Assembly: GCA_038215555.1 (NCBI GenBank)
Contig: JBBQQT010000015.1
Location: 1 to 38,983 of the forward strand
Source of the DNA: PFJX01 sp038215555
Lineage (GTDB): Bacteria > Pseudomonadota > Gammaproteobacteria > Burkholderiales > Thiobacillaceae
Length of the DNA: 38,983 nt
Reading direction: 5' to 3'
Shown: positions 32,301-38,983 of the stretch, one piece after another
Position numbering within the stretch: position 1 is the stretch's first letter
How the letters are laid out: every line of letters starts with the position of its first letter
Position numbers and translations under genes: made by a program
The notes under the pieces: model-generated
What the model was told of the DNA's origin: nothing
What the model saw: only the letters and a program-made list of their open reading frames with translations
Databases searched by the model: none

Positions 32301-34304
32301 TACAGCCGGATCGACAATCTGGATGAAAAAATCGGCGCCCTGGAAACCCTGCTGCTCGACAAGCTGAACTACAGCTCGATGGCTTGCGGCGATGGTGCCT
32401 GTCTCGGTTGCGGCGAGAAAACCATCCTCCATCTGTTTACCTCTACCGTTACCGCACTGATGCAGCCGCGCGTCGCGGCATTCGTTGAGAAACTGGATGG
32501 CTTGATCGTCGGTTTGGAACGGCATTTGCGCATGAAGCTGACCGAGACCGTGGATCTCTCCGATACCAGTGCGGTGCTGGCGGCGGTGGAATCGCATCGG
32601 GGCGAGGATCTGACCCTGGCCAATTTGTCGGAAAGCCTGAAGCAGGAAAACCATCTCCAGCCGATCGACCCGCAATGGCTGAAGTGGATAACCCAATTAC
32701 TGGCCCGCCTGAAAGACCTCAGGTGGCGTTATGTCGAAGGCCCGACCCAGCGTGGTCGCGCCGCCATGGGTATTGTCAACTCGACTGGTTGCACCTCGGT
32801 CTGGGGCTCGACTTATCCGTACAACCCGTATCCCTTCCCGTGGACATCGCATCTGTTCCAGGATTCGACATCGGTCGCGCTGGGCTTGTTCGAAGGCCAC
32901 ATGGCGAAGATGGCGGATGGCTTCAAGGCGGTGCGCATGGCTGAAATCGAGCTTACCGGTGGCTACAACCCGGCGATTCACCAAGCTGAATTCACCTATT
33001 ACAACTGGGAAAAATTCAGCGAGGAAGAATGGCATCTGTGTCCGCCGGTGGTCGCCATTGGCGGTGACGGCGCGATGTACGACATCGGTTTCCAGAACCT
33101 GTCGCGCGCCTTGATGTCCGGCATGCCGGTGAAGGTTCTGGTGGTCGATACCCAGGTCTATTCCAACACTGGAGGTCAAGCCTGTACTTCCGGCTTCATC
33201 GGCCAGGTGGCGGATATGTCGCCGTATGGCAAGAAAGACCACGGCAAGAAAGAAATCCGCAAGGAAATCAGCCTGATCGGCATGGCGCATCGTTCCGCTT
33301 TCGTCGCGCAGAGTGCCATTTCGCATCCCACCCACATGATTGAAAGCTTTATCGACGGCCTCAATTCGCGGCGTCCGGCGCTGTTCAACATGTACGCGGT
33401 GTGCCCGCCGGAGCATGGCGTTGGCGACGATACCTCGGTGCTGCGTTCGAAGGTGGCGGTGGAATCAAGGGCTTACCCGTTGTTCCGTTACAACCCCGAT
33501 CTGGGGGTTGAGTTCAGCGCCAGCGTGAGTCTGGAAGGCAACCCGGATATCGACGCCGAGTGGCCGTCCTACAGCTTGTCCTACCTCAATGAGGATGGCG
33601 TCGAGGCCAAGCTGGAGATGCCGATGACCTTCGCCGACTTTGCCCTGGGTGAAGGCCGCTTTGCCAAGCAGTTCCGCAAAGCGCCGAGCGAAACCTGGAA
33701 CGACGACATGGTGTTGCTGGCCGATTTCCTGAAGCTCGGCGCCGACGATCGGGACGGCAAATTCCCCTTCATCTGGGCGGTGGACAAGAAGCAGGCGCTG
33801 ATGCGCGTGCTGGTGTCGGCGGAACTGGTGAACTCCTGCGAGGAGCGGCAGAATTTCTGGCAGCAGTTGAAGGATGTCGCCGGCCTCAACCAGGCGCCAG
33901 TGGATGAAGCCGCGATCGCCGAACGGGCGCGTGCCGAGTTGCTCGGCCAGATCAGCGCCAGCCTGGCCAATTTCGGAACCGCCATGCCGGTGTCGGGCGC
34001 GGCCAATCTATCTGCGGCAAGGGTTTCCGGCGCGCCCGCCAGAGGTGCCGACGGTTACGAGCCGGTCTGGATCGATACGCCGGAATGTACTGCCTGCGAC
34101 GAATGCACCAAGCTGGCGCCGAAAGCCTTTGCCTACAACGCAGACAAGAAGGCCGTCATCATTGATCCCAAGGGCACCTCCTTCGCCAACCTGGTCAAGG
34201 CGGCGGAGAAGTGCACCGCCGGCGTGATTCACCCGGGCACGCCATGGAACCCGAACGAGCCAGGTCTCGACAAGTTGGTCGCGCGGTCGGCGAAGTACAA
34301 CTGA
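29331..34304 (+). CDS. nifJ: Giant pyruvate:ferredoxin (2-oxoacid) oxidoreductase
   Basis: This single-chain PFOR would oxidise pyruvate and CoA to acetyl-CoA and CO2, reducing ferredoxin, or run in reverse. The order is pyruvate/TPP domain I (from about 33, AYPITPS near 59), domain II, and gamma domain (HSVGGWGAVTTGKNLA, from about 505). Next come two ferredoxin motifs at C812-x2-C815-x2-C818-x3-C822 and C946-x2-C949-x2-C952-x3-C956. The TPP domain has C1019, C1024 and C1027, GDGAMYDIGF (from 1245) and VYSNTGGQ. An extra C-terminal ferredoxin-like domain carries C1586, C1589, C1592 and C1628. At 1657 aa it exceeds typical NifJ (about 1200) through linkers of about 120 residues between the ferredoxin motifs and about 100 after C1027. 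AAGGT precedes the ATG. The substrate is inferred. Confidence 0.93.
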   Translation: MIKNPLSKLLGSMHLIEPATAGKSASEAKAVKYPGVRDAIDGNTAVILVEREASDAAGAYPITPSTQMGEYWAEATAAGHVNISGRPLIFIEPESEHAAAGVTAGMSMSGLRAVNFSSSQGVAFMHESLYGAVGKRLPYVLNMGCRAITKATLNVHAGHDDYHCVDDTGFIQVMAKSAQEAADLNLIARKTAELSLTPAIVGMDGFLTTHLIEPVLVPERGLVEEFLGHPDDLIDTPTPAQTLIYGPKRQRIPALWDVDSPMVSGAVANQDAHMQATAAQRPYFFDHIPALMDQCMAEYAELTGRKYSRVDSYRCEDADYLILGMGSMTVQAEAVADWLRNERKLKVGVVNLTSFRPFPGELLGHILKGKKGVAVLERTDQPMSEDLPLMREVRATVSKCLENGSAAGAYPAYAAYSQLSDMPRMYSGCYGLGSRDLQPEGLIAAVENMIEKGAHKKFFYLSIDFVRDQAANPKQEIHQQAILAAYPQVKQLALKGSENPNLMPKGGIAVRMHSVGGWGAVTTGKNLAMTLFELLGWDIKANPKYGSEKKGQPTTYYLSAAPDPIRVNCEYSQVDVVLSPDPQVFLHTNAVAGLTKGGVFIIQSNLPDAGELWATFPLHIQKYLVDNEIKVFYLDAFSIAREESSNPELQLRMQGNAFQGAFFHGSDIQQRAGLTEEHLFKAIENQLNDKFGKKGKRVVDDNLRVVKRGYTEIHEIPASVKQVGTRQSAAFSLTPSLPIMLKRIPENQGKLTKAADPHRFWEQTGNFYVSGKGSDNLADPFMGMAVFPAVTGIYRDMTQIRFEHPVWLAENCTACGNCYTHCPDSAIPGLVSTVGDMLNAAITNIEMSGRVTRFLRKGSRSIEKKLRGVLDKDGLDVRALLRQAIEEAMHEDPNQGNAAMEEEFHLLEKEIGEFQFATTKPYWTNKEKKNKGSGGLFSITVNPYACKGCALCVEVCEDDALKMVTQTADSVTQLRKDWSFWLDLPSTPKEYSRIDNLDEKIGALETLLLDKLNYSSMACGDGACLGCGEKTILHLFTSTVTALMQPRVAAFVEKLDGLIVGLERHLRMKLTETVDLSDTSAVLAAVESHRGEDLTLANLSESLKQENHLQPIDPQWLKWITQLLARLKDLRWRYVEGPTQRGRAAMGIVNSTGCTSVWGSTYPYNPYPFPWTSHLFQDSTSVALGLFEGHMAKMADGFKAVRMAEIELTGGYNPAIHQAEFTYYNWEKFSEEEWHLCPPVVAIGGDGAMYDIGFQNLSRALMSGMPVKVLVVDTQVYSNTGGQACTSGFIGQVADMSPYGKKDHGKKEIRKEISLIGMAHRSAFVAQSAISHPTHMIESFIDGLNSRRPALFNMYAVCPPEHGVGDDTSVLRSKVAVESRAYPLFRYNPDLGVEFSASVSLEGNPDIDAEWPSYSLSYLNEDGVEAKLEMPMTFADFALGEGRFAKQFRKAPSETWNDDMVLLADFLKLGADDRDGKFPFIWAVDKKQALMRVLVSAELVNSCEERQNFWQQLKDVAGLNQAPVDEAAIAERARAELLGQISASLANFGTAMPVSGAANLSAARVSGAPARGADGYEPVWIDTPECTACDECTKLAPKAFAYNADKKAVIIDPKGTSFANLVKAAEKCTAGVIHPGTPWNPNEPGLDKLVARSAKYN

Positions 34305-34353
34305 TGGGTGTGTGAGAAGTGAAACGTGAACAGTGACCGCGTGAACCGATTCC

Positions 34354-34410
34354 GTAGGGTGCGCCGTGCGCACCCTTGGACGTGAGTCGGTACGCGCGGC
34401 GCAACCCTAC
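34354..34410. repeat. REP-like inverted repeat element between nifJ and rnfC
   Basis: GTAGGGTGCGCCGTGCGC begins the element, and GCGCGGCGCAACCCTAC, nearly its reverse complement, ends it. The left part also forms its own hairpin, AGGGTGCGC/GCGCACCCT around CGT (34356-34376). GTAGGGTGCGCC-type sequences are dispersed intergenically in many proteobacteria. It occupies half of the only long gap (118 bp) in the Rnf operon, and the remainder is GTGA-rich. Confidence 0.7.
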
Positions 34411-34422
34411 CAGCCAACTTCA

Positions 34423-35745
34423 ATGAGCTTCTTCCCTTTCTTCCAACGCCACACATTCGCGCGCGGCATTCACCCCGACGCGCACAAGAGCACTGCTGGT
34501 AGCCCGATTCGTCGGTTGCCGTTTGCGCCGCGAATGATCCTCCCCCTCGCGCAGCACATCGGTAAGCCGGCGTTGCCCACCGTCGTGGTCGGCCAGGAGG
34601 TTGTCCGGGGCGAACCGATCGCCAAACCGGATGGATTTGTTTCATTGCCGCTGCATGCGCCAGCCGATGGCGTGATCGAAGCCATCGACCTGCGCCCCAG
34701 CGTGCGCGGTCCCTGGGTGCCGGCGATTACCTTGCGCGCGTATGAGGCGTCGACGCAGGAAGTGCGCTGGGGTCAGCCACGCGACATCGACGCGATGACA
34801 CCACAGCAGATTCTCGCCGCGATTCAGGATGCCGGCATCGCCGGCATGGGCGGTGCGGCGTTTCCGGCCCACGCCAAGCTGATTCCGCCGAAAGGCGCGA
34901 TGATCGAGACGCTGATCGTCAACGGCGCCGAGTGCGAGCCGTATCTCACCTGCGATCATCGGGTGATGCTGGAATACACCCAGGACGTCATGCTCGGAAT
35001 TCGCCTGGCGATGCGTGCCTGCGGCGCCAAGCGCGCCATCATCGGTGTCGAGGACAACAAGCCGGACGCCATCGCCATGCTGCGTGCGGGGCTGCCGGCG
35101 GATGGCGCGATCAGCGTCGAAGCGGTGGTGACCAAGTATCCGCAGGGTGCCGCCGATACTCTGATTTATGCCTTGACCGGGCGGGAAGTGCCGATCGGCG
35201 AGCGCACTTCGTCAATCGGCGTGCTGCTCAGCAATGTCATGACCATGGCCTACATCGGCCGCTTGGTGCCGGCCGGCCAGGGCGTCATCGAACGTGTGGT
35301 CACCGTGACCGGCCTGGGTGTCGCGCGGCCAGGCAATTATCTGGTGCCGCTGGGTACGCCGCTGCGTTATCTGCTCGACTTCGCCGGCGCTGTCGCTACC
35401 GATCGGCAGATCATTCTGGGCGGTCCGATGATGGGCGAATCGGCGGCTTCGCTTGATGTTTCCACCATCAAGGGCACCTCCGGCGTGCTGGTGATTCCCC
35501 AGCCACCGCCCGCGCAAGGCCGGATTTATCCGTGCATCAAGTGCGGCGAATGCGTCAACGTCTGCCCCAAGGGCTTGAATCCTTCGATGCTCGGCATGCT
35601 TGCCGCGCGCGGGGAATACGAGTCGATGGCCGAATATCACATCAGCGAATGTTTTGAATGCGGCAGTTGTTCCTACGTCTGCCCCTCCCATATTCCTCTG
35701 GTACAGCAGTTCCGCGTGGCCAAGGGCATGCTCAGAAAAAAATGA
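34423..35745 (+). CDS. rnfC: Electron transport complex subunit RnfC
   Basis: RnfC is the NADH-side flavoprotein of Rnf, related to complex I NuoF and to NqrA. The 440-aa protein has an N-terminal barrel-like region (FARGIHPDAHKS), the FMN/NADH region with DAGIAGMGGAAFPAHAKL and VNGAECEPYLTCDHR, and PQGAADTLIYALTGREVP. Two [4Fe-4S] motifs follow at C371-x2-C374-x2-C377-x3-C381 and C410-x2-C413-x2-C416-x3-C420. It lacks the long alanine-rich C-terminal tail of E. coli RsxC. ATG 34423 has no clear Shine-Dalgarno sequence and follows a REP-like element; its stop overlaps rnfD (ATGA). Confidence 0.96.
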   Translation: MSFFPFFQRHTFARGIHPDAHKSTAGSPIRRLPFAPRMILPLAQHIGKPALPTVVVGQEVVRGEPIAKPDGFVSLPLHAPADGVIEAIDLRPSVRGPWVPAITLRAYEASTQEVRWGQPRDIDAMTPQQILAAIQDAGIAGMGGAAFPAHAKLIPPKGAMIETLIVNGAECEPYLTCDHRVMLEYTQDVMLGIRLAMRACGAKRAIIGVEDNKPDAIAMLRAGLPADGAISVEAVVTKYPQGAADTLIYALTGREVPIGERTSSIGVLLSNVMTMAYIGRLVPAGQGVIERVVTVTGLGVARPGNYLVPLGTPLRYLLDFAGAVATDRQIILGGPMMGESAASLDVSTIKGTSGVLVIPQPPPAQGRIYPCIKCGECVNVCPKGLNPSMLGMLAARGEYESMAEYHISECFECGSCSYVCPSHIPLVQQFRVAKGMLRKK

Positions 35746-36824
35746 AATCTTCCATGACCCCGGGCATTGAATTACGCACCTCGCCGCATGTGGTGAAGGG
35801 CAACAGCGTTGAAAAAATCATGTTCCACGTGGTGTTGGCGTTGTTGCCCATCGTCGTGTTTTCGGTCTGGCAATACGGCGTTTCTGCGCTCGCCTCGCTG
35901 GTCACCATCAGCTTGGTCTGTATCGGCAGCGAACGCCTGTTCAACCGCCTTTCCGACCAGACCAGCACCTTGTCCGATTGGTCGGCGACGATCACCGGCC
36001 TGCTGTTGGCGTTGAGTCTGCCGCCGGCGTTTCCGCTCTGGATGGGTGCGGTCGCTGGTTTTGTTGCCATCGCGCTGGGCAAGGCGTTGTTCGGCGGCAT
36101 CGGCTACAACGTGATGAACCCGGCGCTGGTCGGTCGTGCGTTCGTGCAGGCTGCGTTCCCGGTCGCCATTACTACCTGGATACCGGCCTTCGCACCGAAT
36201 CGTTTCAACGAATTCGCACCGACCACCTTCACCATGCCGCTGATGATGCCGCCGGATATTTCCGTTTGGGCGAAGCAGGCGCTGGATGGCTTCACCGGCG
36301 CCACGCCGCTGGCGATCTGGAAGTTTGACAATGTGCTGGCGACGCCGGCGGACTTTCTCAGCGGCAGCGTCACCGCCTCGACCGGCGAGACCTCGGCGAT
36401 TCTGATTCTGCTGTGCGGCATTTATCTGGCGGCGCGCAAGTTTCTTGACTGGCGGATTCCAGTCGCGGTACTCGGCAGCGCGGCATTGACCGCGCTGGCG
36501 TTCCAGATCATCGACCCCAACCGCTATCCTGACCCGCTGTTTGTGCTGCTCTCCGGCGGTTTGATGCTGGGCGCGGTATTCATGGCCACCGACATGTCGA
36601 CTTCCCCAGTGACGCCCAAAGGCGTCTGGATCTACGGTGCGTTGATTGGTGTGGTGACGGTGATGATTCGTTATTTCGGCGGCCTCACCGAAGGCGTCAT
36701 GTATGCGATTTTGATCGCCAACGCGCTGGCGCCGTTGATCGACCAGGTGACGCAGCCCAGGGTGTTTGGTCAGATCAAGATCAAACAAGCCAAACCCGAT
36801 CCGGCGCGAGGAGACAAGACATGA
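35742..36824 (+). CDS. rnfD: Electron transport complex subunit RnfD
   Basis: RnfD is a membrane subunit of Rnf, homologous to NqrB, with covalently bound FMN. The 360-aa protein has about ten hydrophobic helices. TGAT at residues 185-188 in DGFTGATPLA is the flavinylation site, with T188 as the FMN-bearing threonine. FGGIGYNVMNPALVGRAF and FMATDMSTSPVTPKG are family signatures. ATG 35742 overlaps the rnfC stop; a second ATG at 35754 is an alternative. It overlaps rnfG by four bases. Confidence 0.96.
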   Translation: MKSSMTPGIELRTSPHVVKGNSVEKIMFHVVLALLPIVVFSVWQYGVSALASLVTISLVCIGSERLFNRLSDQTSTLSDWSATITGLLLALSLPPAFPLWMGAVAGFVAIALGKALFGGIGYNVMNPALVGRAFVQAAFPVAITTWIPAFAPNRFNEFAPTTFTMPLMMPPDISVWAKQALDGFTGATPLAIWKFDNVLATPADFLSGSVTASTGETSAILILLCGIYLAARKFLDWRIPVAVLGSAALTALAFQIIDPNRYPDPLFVLLSGGLMLGAVFMATDMSTSPVTPKGVWIYGALIGVVTVMIRYFGGLTEGVMYAILIANALAPLIDQVTQPRVFGQIKIKQAKPDPARGDKT

Positions 36825-37501
36825 ACGAAGCCTCCGCCATGCAACCCGCCACGCCGAGCGCGGCAATGATTCGCACCCTGGGCATTGTCGCCACGGTATG
36901 CGGCATTCTGATTGTCAGCGCTTACGAAGGCACACTGGATGCGGTCACCGCGAACAAGAAACTGGCGCTGGAGCGCGCGGTGTTCAAGGTCATTCCCGGC
37001 GCTGCCAGCGTCAAGGAGTTTGTCGCCGGCAGTGGCGGCATCACGCCGGCCGGCGCCAGTGTGCCGTCAGGATCGGTGAAGTTTTATGCCGCCTACGATC
37101 AAGCCGGCAGCCTCAAGGGGGTCGCTGCCGAAGGCGCTGCCAAAGGCTATGCCGACACGGTGCGCGTGATGTACGCCTACGATATGACGCGCCACGTGAT
37201 CACTGGATTCGGTCTTGTTTCGATGCGGGAAACACCAGGCATCGGCGACAAGATCATCACCGACGCCGCTTTCCAGAAAAACTTCATCGCGTTGGATGCG
37301 ACCCTTACCGCCGACATGAAATCGCTGGCGCATGCGATCAAGACGGTGAAGCACGGCAGCAAACAGAATGCCTGGGAAATCGACGCCATCGCCGGTGCCA
37401 CGGTGACTTCCAAGGCGGTTGGCAAGGGCATCAACGACAGCGCGCAGAAACTGTTGCCGCTGCTGTTGCCGCACATGAATACGCTGCACGGAGGGAATTG
37501 A
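36821..37501 (+). CDS. rnfG: Electron transport complex subunit RnfG
   Basis: RnfG is a periplasmic-facing subunit, homologous to NqrC, with a covalent FMN. The 226-aa protein has one N-terminal helix (about residues 17-35) and an FMN-binding domain including GLVSMRETPGIGDKI. The flavinylation motif reads D188-AIAGATVTS: T194 is the expected FMN site, but the residue usually Ser/Thr in (S/T)GAT is Ala191. The flavin transferase ApbE is not encoded in this window. ATG overlaps the rnfD stop, and GGAGGG at its 3' end serves rnfE. Confidence 0.95.
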   Translation: MNEASAMQPATPSAAMIRTLGIVATVCGILIVSAYEGTLDAVTANKKLALERAVFKVIPGAASVKEFVAGSGGITPAGASVPSGSVKFYAAYDQAGSLKGVAAEGAAKGYADTVRVMYAYDMTRHVITGFGLVSMRETPGIGDKIITDAAFQKNFIALDATLTADMKSLAHAIKTVKHGSKQNAWEIDAIAGATVTSKAVGKGINDSAQKLLPLLLPHMNTLHGGN

Positions 37502-37503
37502 AC

Positions 37504-38178
37504 ATGGCCATGCCTGGAAAAACGCAACGCTCAAATTTGGAAGAACTGCTCGAAGGCATCTGGAAACAGAACCCGGTGTTCGTCATGGTGCTGGGAATGT
37601 GCCCGGTGCTGGCGGTATCGGTTTCAGCCGTCAACGCGCTCAGCATGGGCCTGGCGACGACCTTCGTGCTGCTCGGATCCACCTTGCTGGTGTCGCTGTT
37701 GCGTAATGTCATCCCGAAGGAAGTCCGCATTGCGACCTACATCCTGATCATCGCCACCTTCGTCACCGTGGTCGATTACCTGATCCAGGCGATCAGCTTG
37801 GCGGTGTATGACGCGCTGGGCGCATTCATCCAACTGATTGTGGTGAACTGCATCATTCTTGGCCGTGCCGAGGCGCATGCGTCGAAGAATCCGCCGCTGA
37901 CCACGGTGCTGAATGCGCTCGGCATGGGCGCGGGCTTCACCATCGGCTTGCTTGCGCTCGGTTCGGTGCGCGAAATCCTCGGCGCCGGCAAGCTGTTCGG
38001 CAACGCGCTGTTCGGGCCGGAGTTCCAGCCCTGGGTGGTGATGGTGCTGCCACCGGGCGGTTTTTTCGTACTCGGTGCCTGGCTGTTGCTGTTCAACTGG
38101 CTGAACAGCCGCAAGACCAAGGCCACCACGTTGCCGCCCACCTCGCTGCCTTCTGCAGAGGGCCACGCCCATGTCTGA
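37504..38178 (+). CDS. rnfE: Electron transport complex subunit RnfE
   Basis: RnfE is a six-helix membrane subunit, homologous to NqrD. The 224-aa protein starts EELLEGIWKQNPVFVMVLGMCPVLAVS. C33 and C116 (LIVVNCIILGRAEAHAS) correspond to the conserved cysteines that, with those of RnfA, hold the intramembrane [2Fe-2S] cluster seen in Rnf/NQR structures. GGAGGG lies 8-13 bases before ATG 37504. Its end overlaps rnfA by eight bases. Confidence 0.96.
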   Translation: MAMPGKTQRSNLEELLEGIWKQNPVFVMVLGMCPVLAVSVSAVNALSMGLATTFVLLGSTLLVSLLRNVIPKEVRIATYILIIATFVTVVDYLIQAISLAVYDALGAFIQLIVVNCIILGRAEAHASKNPPLTTVLNALGMGAGFTIGLLALGSVREILGAGKLFGNALFGPEFQPWVVMVLPPGGFFVLGAWLLLFNWLNSRKTKATTLPPTSLPSAEGHAHV

Positions 38179-38755
38179 AACGCTGGGTCAAATCTTCATC
38201 AGCACCTTGCTGGCCAACAACCTGGTGTTGGCCATGTTCCTCGGCCTGTGCCCGTTCCTGGGCGTATCGGCGCGGTTGAATACCGCGTTGCCGATGGGCG
38301 CGGCGACCACTTTCGTGATGGTTGTCGCCAGCTTGTGCGCGTTTGCGCTGAACTGGCTGGTGACCGCTTTCAATCTGGAATTCCTGCGCCTGATCTCGTA
38401 CATCGTGATCATTGCCTCGGCAGTGCAACTGGTGGAAATGGTGCTGAAAAAATACAGCCCGGTGCTGTTCCGCGCGCTGGGTATTTATTTGCCGTTGATC
38501 ACCACCAACTGTGCCGTACTCGGCATCGCGCTGTTCCAGACCGCGCGCGAATACAGCTTCACCCAGTCGCTCACCTTTGCCGTTGCCGGTGGCGCCGGCT
38601 TCACGCTGGCCTTGCTGTTGATGGCTGGCCTGCGTGAGCGCTTGCGTCTCGCCATCGTGCCCAACGTGGTGCAAGGTACGGCGCTGTCATTGATGCTGGC
38701 TGGCCTGCTGTCGCTCGCCTTCATGGGCTTCGCCGGCCTGGGGTCGGGCGGATGA
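38171..38755 (+). CDS. rnfA: Electron transport complex subunit RnfA
   Basis: RnfA is a six-helix membrane subunit, homologous to NqrE, forming a pseudo-symmetric pair with RnfE. The 194-aa protein begins LGQIFISTLLANNLVLAMFLGLCPFLG. C27 and C114 (LITTNCAVLG) are the expected [2Fe-2S] ligands. It overlaps both neighbours (rnfE by eight bases, the small cysteine-rich gene by four), which ties the latter into the operon. Confidence 0.96.
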   Translation: MSETLGQIFISTLLANNLVLAMFLGLCPFLGVSARLNTALPMGAATTFVMVVASLCAFALNWLVTAFNLEFLRLISYIVIIASAVQLVEMVLKKYSPVLFRALGIYLPLITTNCAVLGIALFQTAREYSFTQSLTFAVAGGAGFTLALLLMAGLRERLRLAIVPNVVQGTALSLMLAGLLSLAFMGFAGLGSGG

Positions 38756-38943
38756 CCTACCTGGTGACGATCGTTTTGATCATGGCGGTGGCGTTGTTCG
38801 GCATCACGGTCGATCGGCTCTATCGCTCGTTTTCCCGGCGCAACCCGCAACTCGGGCCGTTCCGTGATGTCGACAAAGGCTGCGGCAGTTGCTCGGGTAG
38901 CAGCGAGTGCAGCAGCGGGAGTTGTTCAAGCTACCCTGAATGA
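38752..38943 (+). CDS. Small membrane protein with four C-terminal cysteines, NqrM-like layout
   Basis: This 63-aa protein has one hydrophobic helix (residues 3-20, YLVTIVLIMAVALFGITV), a basic linker (DRLYRSFSRRNPQ) and a C-terminal Gly/Ser-rich tail with C44, C47, C53 and C58. I do not recognise a named family with certainty. The layout resembles NqrM (DUF539), a single-span cysteine protein needed for maturation of Na+-NQR, probably by iron delivery to the NqrD/E site. NqrD/E are homologues of RnfE/A. The ATGA overlap with rnfA argues for co-translation and a role in Rnf assembly (inference). The last 40 bases of the window hold no gene I can see. Confidence 0.8.
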   Translation: MTYLVTIVLIMAVALFGITVDRLYRSFSRRNPQLGPFRDVDKGCGSCSGSSECSSGSCSSYPE

Positions 38944-38983
38944 ACCCATCGGGTGAGGTAGCAATGCTGTAGGAGCGTCCGCT

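Noticed and set aside
35772..36866. Arg/Gln-rich 364-codon frame antisense to rnfD
   Set aside because: It is a mirror of rnfD codon bias; the sense strand gives a clear membrane protein with the TGAT motif.

Overview
This window is an ordinary chromosomal segment of a betaproteobacterium. It is GC-rich, its proteins read as betaproteobacterial throughout, and it carries the syntenic block rimP-nusA-infB-rbfA-truB-rpsO-pnp, a Pro-Arg-His tRNA cluster and a ccoNOQP-ccoG-fixH operon. The species cannot be named from sequence alone. A cbb3 oxidase, a pyruvate:ferredoxin oxidoreductase (PFOR) with an Rnf complex, and a CbbY-type phosphatase suggest a microaerobic or facultative, possibly autotrophic, lifestyle (inference). 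I saw no insertion sequence, prophage or CRISPR array.

Layout, 1-14547: the 5' end of mutS (minus strand) diverges from a diheme c4-type cytochrome. Then come nudB, and comF on the minus strand. A biotin operon follows: a small membrane protein, then bioB, bioF, bioH, bioC and bioD, mostly with overlapping start and stop codons and without bioA. An Rrf2-type regulator with three clustered cysteines and a SCO copper-chaperone lipoprotein precede the complete cbb3 operon ccoN-O-Q-P, which is followed by ccoG and an extended fixH.

Layout, 14548-28247: the rimP-nusA-infB / rbfA-truB / rpsO-pnp information-processing block has hairpins in its leader and intergenic regions. After it come an unknown 151-aa protein, a CbbY-like HAD phosphatase, folD (minus strand), three tRNA genes, an HDOD protein and a LysR-type regulator (minus strand).

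Layout, 28248-38983: this is the most interesting part. A LysR-type regulator diverges from one long operon ordered rnfB - giant PFOR (1657 aa) - rnfC - rnfD - rnfG - rnfE - rnfA - small cysteine-rich membrane protein. RnfB is of the long, multi-cluster clostridial type, but exactly the four cysteines of its last [4Fe-4S] cluster are missing. The PFOR is about 450 residues longer than usual NifJ proteins, with internal insertions and an extra C-terminal ferredoxin-like domain. The last gene encodes one membrane helix plus four cysteines, a layout reminiscent of NqrM, the maturation factor of the related Na+-NQR. Together the genes suggest a dedicated module coupling pyruvate (or another 2-oxoacid) and ferredoxin to NAD(H) and an ion gradient, in either direction, under control of the adjacent LysR protein.
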